Under the pieces are notes generated by a model. It saw only the letters and a program-made list of their open reading frames with translations. It ran no database searches and was not told where the DNA came from. This document shows, piece after piece, positions 21,457-33,371 of a DNA stretch of 64,000 nt (positions are counted from its first letter, which is position 1; every line of letters starts with the position of its first letter). Origin of the DNA: Ascidia mentula (Eukaryota > Chordata > Ascidiacea > Phlebobranchia > Ascidiidae). Location of the stretch: positions 16,306,001-16,370,000 of the forward strand of contig OX387198.1 of NCBI GenBank assembly GCA_947561715.1, written 5' to 3'. A program made the translations under genes and the position numbers.

Positions 21457-22529
21457 CTTACAACACTAGCCTTGAAACACACAATTTGGGAAATTGGAAA
21501 AACAACGGAGCTAGAAACTGGATGAGGAGGTCTGGCAGAACCCCATCCTTTAACACTGGATCCAACCCTGGACATGGTAACCTAATTTACAATAAAAAAG
21601 GAAATTAGTTTCACATAATTTCGTGACTTTTTTTAAACTATTTTCTCAAGTATATGAGCTGCTAATTCAGTTGCATGGGACTGGAAGCGTTTTTCGAGAT
21701 TATATCTAAAAGATTGGAGTTTACCAAACGCAGAAATACTTATTCTGTAGTTGTATCAGGCGAACATATTCTGTTGAATTACCATAAAAATATATTGCTG
21801 ACAGATTTTCGTTAGTTTAAAATAAACCCTCAACATCATTTTCAACCAAAAATCTTTCGAATATTTAAACATTACAAAAACTTTGTCCGAAATGTTTAGG
21901 AAGGTATTACCTTTACACTGAGACGTCATTTATGCCACCTGGAGTCCGGTTTGTTCTGGAAACTTTCAGAGATTTAGTCGGATGTTTTTGTTTTCACTTT
22001 CTGCAACAACACAATGTGAATAACATGAGGATGCCCCATCACATATTCCGTGTGTTCGTTAATAAAGAGAAAAAGTTGGAAATTGTCAAACAAAATACAA
22101 TGTGGAAACGTTATTACGTTCAAGTGAAATCGGCCGAACCTGTGAAGGTACACGAGTGTCTTCTGCATATTCACTGTCTGTAAATGAAATAATGTGGGAG
22201 ACGAAAAAATGCATGTCTTGGGACGCCCAGAAAAATATGTTGCATTCTTACCAAAATAGGGGGAATGTAACACACCGTGTTAAAGAAGTCAAGTAATTTG
22301 GAAAACTAATTTAAATACAACGTCCTGACGCCTACTCCCTTGGAGTTGATGAGCAATTTGGGTATCAATATAATAATACTTTACATTTATCTATTTTTTA
22401 CTTAAAATGATCCAAGCACTTTTGTTTTAGATCAAGCTTGTTGGTATCCGTGGAAACAACTTCATGGGAGATATAGCAGTGGATGACTTGTTTTTCACCC
22501 AAGGAAAATGCCCAGATTATGGGAATTAA
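21457..22529 (+). CDS. MAM-domain protein, last three exons
   Basis: Three exons rebuild one MAM domain. 21457-21576 reads SLETHNLGNWKNNG and RTPSFNTGSNPGHG. 21900-22147 starts RYYLYTETSFMPPGVRF and includes CFCFHF. 22431-22529 reads IRGNNFMGDIAVDDLFF and ends TQGKCPDYGN and stop. The phases agree: 1 at the first junction, 0 at the second. The pattern GRYYLYTETS and GDIAVDDL...GKC is diagnostic of the family. MAM domains are extracellular adhesion modules of membrane or secreted proteins, so earlier exons with a signal peptide should lie upstream, beyond the gypsy insertion. The usual N-terminal cysteine of the domain is not evident here. The protein ends right after the domain, with no transmembrane segment. 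A damaged copy of the first exon lies at 47734. Confidence 0.8.
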
Positions 22530-23544
22530 CTGCTGATCCTGATGTAAATAAATAAATACTGCATGGAGTATAAAATTGCAGTGAATTGGAAGAAATATAT
22601 CTTCTGAATTTCCATGTTCCATTACAAACCGATCATGAGAAAATAAATAGTCGCAAATATTCATCTATTATTAGAAGTATGAGGCCAGCTAGGGTGCCTT
22701 TTGGGACAAAAACCTTTAGGCAAGACGTATATTTTATCATATTTCGCTTATCATTGGACACTTTAACGGTTTTATCCTCAAACCCAAGTATCACCGAGCG
22801 AAAGCAATTTCTAATGTTAAATTCACTTCCTAAAACAGAAAACAGTTTACACCTTATCAGCATTAATAACCGACCGTGCAGGATTTTTCGGCAAAATATT
22901 CAACAATTGTCTCTTTAACTTTTTTATTTAGGCATGTTAGTATCATCAACGTTTTGCAAAATAAAAATTAGAATGACACACTTCATTTGAAATGGACGCA
23001 TTCTGTACAAAAATAATCTGGTTTTAAAATGATATCCTGTGTTCATAAACAAGTTTGTGCTTTTGCCGTTACATGATCGTTTATTTTTACAAGATTCGAG
23101 CAAATCCTCGAAACAAAATAGTTATCATCAAAACGGATATTTTATGAAAAATATGAAATTTTAGTGAGGTTTCAAATTTCTTTCAGAGAAAAACAGTTAT
23201 TTTGTTGTTGTGCCCTGCTTTTGAAGTTAATTTTCTTTCTGTTTTTTTTTAGCTTTTTTTCCATTTCTCTCTTAGACGAAACTGCTGTATCACATGCCAC
23301 GCTGTAAGCCAGTTTACGTGACGTACAAGTCAGTAGTGAAACATAATGACCTTATTAACTTTGTTTTTAACTAAATGCGTTTTCGAGTCAAGGAAAGTTT
23401 ATATATGCTTCAAGTTCAGGTAAACACAATCTTATGAATGTCAAATAAAATTACAGATCGTCCAAATGACTAGCAGCATTATTATGCTAGAAACTTTTAT
23501 TTGTAGAGGATATATGCAAGTATTATTTCCAAAGGAAATTTACA
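22530..23544. other. Downstream region duplicated elsewhere in the window
   Basis: No gene. 22875-23530 matches 47882-48420 closely, for example caagattcgagcaaatcctc and ttatcatcaaaacggatatt and nearby, so this belongs to a segmental duplication that includes the MAM exon. Confidence 0.65.
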
Positions 23545-23880
23545 AGTTCAGGTTCACAGTCTTCGCAGCCAAGGCATTGCAGTCAAGCTGGATTATTCAC
23601 TTTTCCCGACAAGTCGGAGCGAGATCTGAAAAATCAATCTCCCAGTGAGGTTTGAACTCACGACCCTGGGCTAACCAGGCCCAACGCTCTGCCAAATGAG
23701 CTACAGGAGCTCAGTGGCTTCACGGGGTATATTGTGGCCAAGGTACACTGATGCGCGAGCGCACAACTCAGGCGACCTTCACATACGTAGAGGATCTCCA
23801 CCACCGTAATCAGACAACGCAGACGTGATACCATGCTTTGGCATAGCAAGGCAGGACCTAACGCTCTGCCTTGCCTGCGT
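23545..23880 (-). repeat. tRNA-derived dispersed repeat, copy 2
   Basis: The reverse complement carries the same tRNA-like head (ctcctgtagctcatttggca, gggcctggttagccca) and tail (cagatctcgctccgacttgt) as the copy at 16196. It also has about 150 bp of extra sequence on the 5' side with cggtggtggagatcctctac. The acceptor stem has one change. Confidence 0.78.
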
Positions 23881-24494
23881 AGCCTTTGAACTTTATGGCC
23901 TTAATTCGGAAAATCCAGAAGGTCCAAATTGTATAAAATATAGATGCAAACTTACTGCAACCACACAATAAATTTTAAATACCCACAGCATATAATGATA
24001 ATGTCGAGCAAGCTGAACTTTTTTACTATTTCGAAACCTTTCGATAAAAATTGTCGAAGTAATAATCCGAAACCTTCGAAACCTTGCGCGTTTCGATAAA
24101 ATTTGACCTTTTTACTTTTACAACCCAGTAACAGCATATCATGGAGCCACATGTAAAATACGTATGTCACAAACCTTATCCAAATTATAATTACTTATAT
24201 TCTAAATTATTGGACACTATTTTGTAGACATTCCAAAAACAACTGACCAAAATACACTCAATTTGACGTTTCAATACGTTGAACTTCACATGGTAACGCA
24301 ACCAATTATTTTGTTTCACTTTTAACGAAATATATATGAGAGGCAAATAAGAACTTTTCAACGAAACACTGTTGGTCTCTGTTTTTTTTATTGCGTAACA
24401 CATTGGGATCACGAGTTCTGATGGATTAAAAATTTCCTGGCCAGGACAGTTTACAGAACAACCCATGCAAAAGAGTGACGTCACATCTTGTAAT
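23881..24494. other. Spacer with duplicated block of the zinc-finger units
   Basis: No gene. The stretch 24385-24485 (cattgggatcacgag, atttcctggccagga) is one copy of a block that recurs before most zinc-finger genes downstream. Confidence 0.5.
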
Positions 24495-24835
24495 AGCTTT
24501 TTACTTCAAAAGGTTCACAGGCCAAGGCATTGCAGCCAATGCTGGATCAGTCACTTTTCCCGACAAATAGAAGCGAGATCTAAAAAATCAAGCCACGGAG
24601 AGGGTTAAACTCAAGACCCTGGGCAAATCAGGCCAAACGCTCTACCAATTAAGCTACGAAAGCTAAGTTATTTTACGTGGTATATTGTGGCCAAGGTACA
24701 CTGGTGCGCAAGCGCACAACTTGCCTGGCGATCTTCACATACGTAGGAGATCTCCACCACCGTAACCAGACAACGCAGAAGTGATACATTTCGCATAGCA
24801 AGGCACAATCGCCGCACAGCGCAGGCCCTTTATAT
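24495..24835 (-). repeat. tRNA-derived dispersed repeat, copy 3 (more decayed)
   Basis: Same organisation as copy 2, only 600 bp away and in the same orientation, but with more changes in the tRNA-like head (for example gtagagcgtttggcctgatt). It includes the same ggtggtggagatctcc flank. Confidence 0.72.
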
Positions 24836-25418
24836 TTGTACTTTTAATTTAGTTTTGCGAATAAACTGAGTTGAATTTGTGTAAGTGTAATCAACATATC
24901 AATCACAAGGTATTAAATATGATACTTTCATTAAGTTTTTGCGCAAAGCAACAAAAAACAACGAAGAAGCAAATTACTGTCATAGCTTAAATAAACGAAA
25001 TGTAAAATTCTATGGACATTGCTATTCGAGTCAGAGGTAGGTCATTATTATATTATGCCTTGCATACCCAACCGTAATAAGTTGCACACATTTGCTGATA
25101 GTTTGTGGTATGTTGACATTGAGTAAAGTGCAAATATAAATTATTATCACAAAATGACATTTCAGAAAAAACATTAAAAAGCAAAAAAACAGTTTAGTAT
25201 TTGTGCATGCATTACTGCGCAACATAATCAGACACAAAGTCGTCTGATAGTCACACCAGCTGCACTGATGAGATCTTTTAGGTCGAAACAGTGGCCATCT
25301 GTCTGCAGCTTTTGAAACAAGAAAGACAGACAAAACAATAAACTAAAAAGGAACCCCAAAAAAGCAGCAGAATATTCATACAGGATTTGTGTGTAGTTGT
25401 TGCGCCAAACAGTTAGTC

Positions 25419-26396
25419 ATGAAAAGTGATCAAGACGAAAGAATACGAACACAAAGAGGAGAAAAACATTTCAATTGCACAATTTGCAAAAAATGTTTTA
25501 AAACTGCTACGGAAGTCAAAATCCACAGACGTTTACATACTGGAGAGAAACCATACAAGTGCACATTTTGCGAAAAATTGTTCAGTCAAATTGGGAGTCG
25601 AAACGCACACGTACGATCACATACTGGAGAGAAACCTTACAAGTGCACGATTTGTTCAAGAGAATTTAGCATTGCAGCCAACCGAAAGAGGCATGAACGA
25701 ATTCACACTGGAGAGAAGTCGTTTCGGTGCGATGTTTGCGAAAAATGTTTCAGAACTTCTACGGATGTCAAAATCCACAGACGAACTCATACTGGAGAAA
25801 AACCCTACAAGTGCACGATTTGCGAAAAACTATTCACTCAAAAAGGACATCTAGGAGTTCATCTTCAAATTCATACTGGAAAAAAGCCTTTTCGTTGCGA
25901 TATTTGCGAAAAATGTTTTAGAACAAAGTCTGAGGTCAAAACCCATGGACGATCACATACTAGAGAGAAACCACACAAGTGCACAATTTGTTCAAGATGA
26001 TTTAGCAGTGCAGGCAGCCGAGACAGACACGTTCGAACTCATGCTGAAGAGAAGCCTTTTCGTTGCGATTTTTGCGAAAAATGTTTCAGAACGAAGGCTG
26101 AGGTCAAAACCCATGGACGATCACATACTAAAGAGAAACCACACAAGTGCACAATTTGTTCAAGAGGATTTAGCAATGTAAGCAACCAAAAGAGACACGT
26201 TCGAATTCATACTGGAGAGAAACCTTTTCGTTGCGATATTTGTGAAAAATATTTTAGATCAAAGTTTGAGGTCAAAATCCATGCACGATCACATACTGGA
26301 GAGAAACCATACAAGTGCAAACTTTGTTCAAAACTGTTCAGCAATATAAGCAATCGAAACCAGCACCTCCTTATTCACACAAGAAGAAGTCGTTGA
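25419..26396 (+). pseudogene. C2H2 zinc-finger gene 1, one premature stop
   Basis: Single coding exon starting at the ATG of MKSDQDERIRTQ, a start shared by all paralogs here. Eleven C2H2 fingers with TGEKP-type linkers follow. A TGA at 25998-26000 replaces the Gly codon in the seventh finger (CTICSR then stop), while the frame continues open to the natural end at 26394. Fingers 1-6 are therefore the only normal product, unless the TGA is an assembly error. Finger types alternate between KCFxTxTEVKIHRRTH and SxxFSxxxNRxRH. Such proteins bind DNA in the nucleus. No KRAB, BTB or SCAN domain is seen. Confidence 0.85.
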
Positions 26397-27480
26397 AATA
26401 AATTTAATTGTCGGGAATACTACAGATTGATCGAACAAGCAAATTTGAAGCAATGCAGTCGTCTCCATTACATAAATAAGTTGTGTAAAATTCTGTAAAA
26501 GTGTATGTTTTAATGTTGCTGTAAGAACTCTTGTCTTGTTTTCACCATGTTACGTACTGAAACATTCATAGACTTCAGTTCGTGTCGCTCACTGATACGT
26601 CAGGGCACGATTTTAAGTGTACCGCGGTATGCACAAGACAATATATTATTTCATTCTTCTGAAAAATCTGTCATCGTCACCGTTGGATAACTTGTTGGGA
26701 TCCAAGTTTTTGAACAGATTAACCCGCTGTAAATTAATTTAGTTTAAGGACGAAATGTTTTTTAAAAACCACACTCTTATTGTAACGAGTGCCAGCTTCA
26801 ATGCTTTAACTCACAAATATTGAAGTCACGTGCAAGATATTGTTCGGAGTAGTTCCCCTAGTGTTTTGTAGGCTTTTATGACAGAAATTATGAAGTTTTG
26901 TTTTACTTGTGATATCTTGGTGTTTGTAGATTTAAAGTTTTGCTATACTGGTGTAGATGTTAAATGTTATCCCCTTAGCAGGAAATGTATAATCTGTTAG
27001 GAACAGTGTTACGTGAAATCAATTCGTCATCTACGTAATATAGAATGCAGCAGTATCTCTGTTTGCAGGTCACTATAAAGGTATCACTTTACATGACGCG
27101 GTAATCTGGTCTGGTAATTTGAGCCAAAACTTGATCAGTCTCTGTCGAATTTGGATCAAATGGCGGATTAAGTTTCAATTTGCGATGTGCAGTGTAACCG
27201 AGCAAGATGTTGTTCTACTGTGTTTTGATTCATTTTAGAGCACTTAGGGGCAAAATAGGATGTCACACAAATGAAGCAATTGAATTTCCAGTAAAAAAAG
27301 TTCAGTTGTGCTGGCGAAGCTTCAAACTTAGCTGACCAGCCAAGTAGAAGCAAGCGGTGACAAGGAATTGCAGATAAGTTAATGCCTAAAGTGTATTTGT
27401 TTTAGCCAAAGGTATGTTGTATGTATTTTTTATAAGTTGTCAGCATTTTTCGCAGTAGGAACATGGTTTAAATGTACATT
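26397..27480. other. 3' region of zinc-finger gene 1 and spacer
   Basis: The first 300 bases match the 3' flank shared by all zinc-finger copies (attgtcgggaatac, gcagtcgtctccatta, gtaccgcggtatgcac). The remainder holds no recognised gene. Confidence 0.5.
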
Positions 27481-27489
27481 TTTATACAG

Positions 27490-27690
27490 GGTTTGTGCTT
27501 GTACAGGATCCGGACAAGCCACCGGCGAGGGCAATGGTTAGACAACTCAGTATGTTTATAATATGCGATAATTGAAGTGTTTTCTTGAAAAGAAATTGAG
27601 CATCAGCTTCAATGTGAATCCACATAAAAAGGCACAGACAAGCATTATTGAACCGGACTTTTTCTGGCATTGGCACTCCGTTGCGATACA
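27490..27690 (-). pseudogene. SLC2 transporter exon fragment (duplicate of exon 2)
   Basis: The reverse complement contains INILSCLTIALAGGLSGS, nearly the same as ILNILGCLTIALAGGFSGS in exon 2 of the SLC2 gene at 29764-32903. The nucleotide match covers about 170 bp. Flanking exons are missing, so it is a dead partial duplicate. Confidence 0.75.
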
Positions 27691-27699
27691 AATTGATGT

Positions 27700-29000
27700 C
27701 TATAATACAAATTGCCTGATTAACCAATTATTTTTTGTTTTTCATGCAATCATATTGCTCCATAATTACGAAAGTGTTCAAACTCAAATGGTTGTATATT
27801 GACTGATGAGATTTTATTCCTATTTTTGTTTTACAGGTTGATATATTAAAGCACAGAAAACTTCGGTAGGTTTTTCACTGTGACGCTCAAAAACGTAACA
27901 AACTCTATTCCAACAACAATATGACAAGCAGTTATTTTTAAGGCAGTTTAATTCAACACAGGCACGAAGCTGAAAGTTTTTGTATCCGGTTGATGAAACG
28001 TGGTTTGCCCAACCTGCCTTCATCATCTTTCATTTAACCATTCTGGGATTGAAACCCATAGAATTCCCAGCAAGTATCTTCGAGGTGTTTCTTCACCATG
28101 CATACAATCCACCATCCTTCATATATGTTTCCATTATAGGTGATACTTTTGACCAGCCTTACAACGTGCTGAATTGCAGTTAAACGCCAATATTTCTTGC
28201 TTGCCTATCTTTCGTATTTAATTCTTAAGCAATGTAGGTATGTGAAAGCATATTGGGGTTGTTTGAACAACCACTTGGCGGTTCATGTTCCTTCTTTCGT
28301 ATTAAAGTAGGTTGTTTTGTTTCACTGCGATTTGTTGTTGTTTTTTTTCAACAGCGTAATAATAGTATTCGTGCAGTGAAGCTGTTTCCTACTGCTCTGA
28401 GCCCACTACGTTTGTTTCATTTTTTTCGGGCTGTTAAACTACTTTCTGCAACAAAAATTACTGTTTCTTAAATTGCTGTGGCAAACAGCATGGGTTTATC
28501 GAACAAATCGGCAAGGTTATACCGATGTGTAATTTTCAGTATATGGTTCGGGCGTTTTTTACGAAGTGATGTAAGCCTACCCCCTTAAGGATGTGCAGCC
28601 TAGTCGGTTGCCTAGTTCGACTAATGGACGCGCCGGCCCTGAGCTCTGGTTCAACGAAAATAAGGTTGTTACCTTATCCATATCTCGGTGGAAAACAGTG
28701 CTGGAAGCTGCGACAGCATCTGCCAGTTTTTTTGTTAGCTGACTAAAGTTCCTTGCAAGACTTGAATGTTTTTTTATCGCACGACAATGGCAAATGATGT
28801 TGATTTTTCTTGAAGTTTTTGGTTTGACGATGTCCTTGATTATTTGGTGAGAACTATCGTCACTGCAAGTCAGAAGAATTGGTTCACTCCGTTAAGATAA
28901 AAACACTAACCAAAATGGTCAACAATGTGATTATGAATGAAACCTGGATCAATTTAAAACCAAAGGCCCCTGGCAGGCTGTCGATCGCTCCCCGTATCGA
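27700..29000. other. Spacer without recognised gene
   Basis: No coding frame longer than 80 codons looks real. A GC-richer patch at 28565-28645 (gcctagtcggttgcctagtt, ggacgcgccggccctgag) stands out in composition and may be a dispersed-repeat fragment. Confidence 0.4.
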
Positions 29001-29003
29001 TAT

Positions 29004-29203
29004 AATTATATATTAAATTTCGCAAAACAATCTGTGGACAGCTCAGATGAATTTTTTGCGTAGGTGCTTAACTTTTTCTTTCTGTGTTTCCTTTTTGGCA
29101 GTTGGAGAAACTGATGATGCTTTTTTAGGCGAAATAAATTTTTTTCATTGCAAAATCCATCTGAGCTGTCCACAGATTGCTTTGCGAAATTTAATATATA
29201 ATT
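29004..29203 (+). mobile_element. 200-bp inverted-repeat element with hammerhead-like core
   Basis: Two 46-bp arms (29004-29049 and 29158-29203, starting aattatatattaaatttcgc) are reverse complements with one mismatch. Between them lie CTGATGA (29111-29117), tGCT...GGC and GAAA (29131-29134), a hammerhead-like core with a short stem II. The layout is like the nested insertion at 20173-20423 although the sequences differ. No target duplication was found. Confidence 0.65.
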
Positions 29204-29763
29204 AACCAAATTGGTTTTAGTTATTTGGAAATGTTGTGAAAGCTCGTGCCAAATTCTTTGCTCCCTTGGCAATGCGGATGACAAGAGGTTAAAAGAAAAA
29301 GGTACTTGCCACGTAGACCTACATACCAGGTACGAAATCGTAAATTCAGCAGGACTGACACGTGAGCGCTCATCATACAAATAGTGTTTTGGTTTAAGTA
29401 ATGACGAAACCCTTTGAGTTTTTAAGTGGGTGGTAATCACATAACCTCACATAAAGGCTACTTTACATCGTTTGCCACTTTAATAATAACCGACATACAA
29501 TTTTTATCAGTGTAATTTTTTTGGGAAATGGCAGCGAAACATTATACCACGTGTATTGGTACCGCACAACAAAGAGCAAAATGTGGGCATTAAGTGGTTT
29601 CAAATCGGTAAATCTCCTTTGGTAAATTATTTTTTCTTGTAGGTCCTGGTTGATCATTTGCGTATGGCATGTATTTTACTGTAACTGAAAGTATAGGGGA
29701 CTAAATGCAACACAACAACAAAAAAGATGAGGATTTGTATACGTTTCTTTCATGGCCCTTCTT

Positions 29764-32700
29764 CTAACACAACTTTTTAAAATAAGCTTGAATTTGGTCG
29801 ACAGTTTTATCTTTTGTATCTGGCAAGTAAAAGAACTGAAACAGCAAAAAGAGAATTGATGCTCCAATCCAAATTACCATCGCGTAAGCTCCAAGACCAA
29901 CCTGAAAGACCACGTGATCGAAATTACTTTGGAAACGAATTAAGATACCTACTTTTTTGATATAATCCGCGAAATACGATTAAAAACTTCAATAACTTGT
30001 ACATGTTCTTGAAGCAGCAATAAAGTTTCTATTTTGAGCTGCGGGCAGGGCCACATGTTTCTAAGTAATGTCACTTCGGTGCACTTTTGAGAGGATTTTG
30101 TTTGCTGATTAGCCAACCAAGACCTCAATGATTCGATAGATTGGCGAAGGTTTCAACACTGACAAAGATAGCAAACTTTCATACATGTGCATTTTTCTAC
30201 CCTAAGCGCATTTATTGTTTTGCAAAAGGTTGTTCTGTGAAAGTTTTTACGCAAATTCAAGCTGTTTGATTATCCACATCAACGTAATGCGATGAAATTC
30301 AGCAGTTGTGAGAAATACATGCAATTGGTTCTGATTTTGATGGATGAGAAATACAACAATTTTCACAACAAAGTTTCTAAACCTTTATCGCTAAAATGAT
30401 TTGTCATTGATTGGTCAACAGAAATGTGTTGCCCTTTGATTTTTGTGACTTGTTTGTTTTCATACCTCTAAATAAGGCGGGACAAAGCCGGTGGTCCAAG
30501 CCATGACCCATAATAGAGTTGACCCGAAGGCGATAACAAATGGTCTGGACATTTCTGTGGTCAGTTCACCCAATAAAACCAACGATGTAAGCTGAATGCC
30601 AGCATAAAATCTACAGACAAGTTCCGGTCAAAATAAAAATCGGAAACTAAACCAGAGACAGAGTCTTACCCTATAAGATAAATGGCAATTGAAATCAAAG
30701 CAATATACGGCACGACGTTTTGGAGCTTGACCATAGACGTGAGTTATTTTGATAGAGACAAGATTTTGCTTTACTATATTACTATGTGTACAATTTTAAA
30801 ACTTAAGCTACAGACAACGGTGTGTACACTGCAATATTTGACATATAATGTCACACCAGTGCAGCTTGTGACTGTTGGACTAGCTGGTACGCTAGTCAGG
30901 AACAGATTCTTACATTATGTGGCGGTACGGTCCGTTGAATACACGCAACTATATGTATTGAACAACAGAGACATAGTGGAGGTACTACAGCTAAACTAAA
31001 CTGCTTGGCAACCAATAGTGCTATTGGCTCGGGTGTCACACAAGTTTCAAAAGCATCTTACGCAAAAGTAAAATAATTGCACTTGCTTGCAATTAGTTCC
31101 GAAACTACGTACCCCAGAAAATACAAAGACCAATTGTGTTCCAACAACGCCGACATTAGCAGAAGTTACATGTTCCGGTTCTATGCCTGCACTTAGCAGT
31201 ATTTGATCCGTGCAGAAAAGTAGGTGGTTTACTCCAGTCAACGCCAGATCGCCGTATATCACAGCCACGGCAATGAGTTGTCTCCTAGAAAAAAATGACT
31301 TGGGGATTTTCAATATTGTTTATATCGTGTGTTTGTTTAATAAAGACACCTGTATTGCTTTGTTGAAAACATTTTCTAAACACCAACCACTGTCGTACTT
31401 TTGTTGACTTCTTCTTGATTTCGTTTAACTCCCGCTGAAGATGAGCCTATAAAATATATCAACATGTTGATGATATTTGATTATTTAATTTTACTCCACC
31501 GACATTGTTTGTTGTCCTCATATTTTGAAGGGCTTTTAGAGCATCATTGTTTCTCGCTTCGCGTACAAGATATAAAGGAGTTTCAGGAATCCAAAACTTG
31601 CAATTAAGTACATGATTGAAGGGATGCAGGGAAAGGCAATGGCAACGGGCCAAAGAAGTTCGGTTCCAAGTACCTTCAACAAAAATGTAAACCACAAATG
31701 CTTATCTACCAAATACTATACCTGCGATTCGTAATTTAGTCTATTGTTTGCTGCAGACCATTGATATACTATAACTTTTCTGTCTGTACAGTTATATCTC
31801 ATCATCGGTACCAGTAACAGTACGTGTTTTATTTGCTTCAGAATTCATATTAATAATAAAATTTACCTTTACTACTTTACTTTATGAATTGCCTCACAAA
31901 CAATATTCATTGCAATAAGAATGGCTGCTAGACAACTAAAACCTTTTCAAAGATAAATGTAGATTCATACAAACGAGTTTTGTTGTTTATAAAAAAAACA
32001 CATTTTTTTACCTTTGGGTGGGTTAACACAGGCCCACACAACGGTCCAAACGATATGGCAATAGAACCAGTGCGTTGCCAAACTGCCTGACTGCTTCTAC
32101 TGCTCATCTCAACCACCATTAACGGAACGAGACCAAAAATAAATTTGTTAACATCGAAATGATTTATAGAGCAAACTATATCGAAATAAACAATAGAAAC
32201 TTAATCTTTCTTGTCCGAGCAATGAGGGTGGTTAAAATTTTTCCATGAGAGGAACCTACTCTAATAAATTCCTATTGGGAAACCAATTACAAATCTTCCA
32301 ATAATTACGGCTTCATACGATCCAGAAAAGCCACCGGCGAGAGCAATGGTTAGACAACCCAGTATGTTTAGAATATGGGATAACTGAAGATAGTGTTTCC
32401 TTGAAAAGAAATTCAGCATCAGCCTCAATGTGATCCTGCCAAGAAAAGCTCCGGCAATCATCATCGACATTGTAAGTGAAAGTAAAAGCAACCGGACGTT
32501 TTCTGGCAGTAAAACGCCGGAGCGAGCCTGGAAATACCAATTGTTTAATGAGTTTTTGTTGTAAATTTTACTTACATGCAGTTGTTCACTTCATATCTTA
32601 ATGTTATTACAGCTATAAAAAGGTTGCGAAGGCAAATTGTATATCATTTTCAAAATAACATCACCTTTTAAGATTTTTTCAAAATGTTTGTTTTGTTTAT

Positions 32701-32903
32701 GTCATATTCATGCTGATTGATCTTGGACACATACTTAGGCTAGTCATCCCTAAATTTAACAAAAACAAGCTTACTTGATACGTCGCATTGTAAACATTCC
32801 TTAAAACCGGAATTACAGGTCCCATCATTGTGTGATGTAACGCTAGATTGTAGAAAGATAGCGAACTGCTCATAAAAAGTGCCGGGTAGCCACCTACCGT
32901 CAT
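29764..32903 (-). CDS. SLC2 (GLUT)-family sugar transporter gene, probably damaged
   Basis: Exons on the minus strand: 32903-32775 (Met start, ALFMSSSLSFYNLALHH), 32527 to about 32261 (SMMIAGAFLGR, GRFVIGFPIG), about 32140-32012 (LVPLMVVEMSSRSSQA), 31673-31495 (IPETPLYLVREARN), 31446-31391 (HLQRELNEIKKK), 31284-31113 (RQLIAVAVIYGDLALTGVNH), about 30724-30671, 30610-30466 (LLGELTTEMSRP) and 29901-29764 (LPDTKDKTVDQI, stop). PETP, EIK and PDTK correspond to the conserved PESPR and PETKG signatures of these 12-helix facilitators. Most phases agree. A one-base frameshift lies before PETP near 31590, and the borders between the second and third and around the sixth and seventh exons lack clear sites. 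It could be a pseudogene or carry one sequence error. Confidence 0.72.
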
Positions 32904-33371
32904 ATGTTACCTGTCGCAACTTGTTGACCTTTTGGCTTTGTCGGTGCCCATGCAATTTTATTTCTGTTGTATATTGTTTACTATTTTACATTTTATTTTG
33001 TACGCTTGAGCAGTCGCGCTTGTGTTTCAGATGTGTGATGCGCTGATTGGTTGAGTTGCTGGCGGGGGAAATAATCGTGTAGTGGTGAAAACAGACTGTT
33101 TGTTGAGCGCTGTGGTCTCGTATATGAAGACTTATACGATGGAGTGCAGTATTAAGTGGTGTAAACGTAACACAAATTGTTTTGCGTACAAACAACAACA
33201 GTTATCACAGTTTTGTACAGAAAAGACGACCAAGCTAACCAAAAACTTAGATACTACTGTGGTTTCTGAAACAAGAAAGACAGACAAAACAATAAACCAA
33301 AAAGGATCCCAAAAAAGCAGTGGAATATTCATACAGAGTTTGTGTATAGTTGTTGTGCCAAACAGTTGGTC

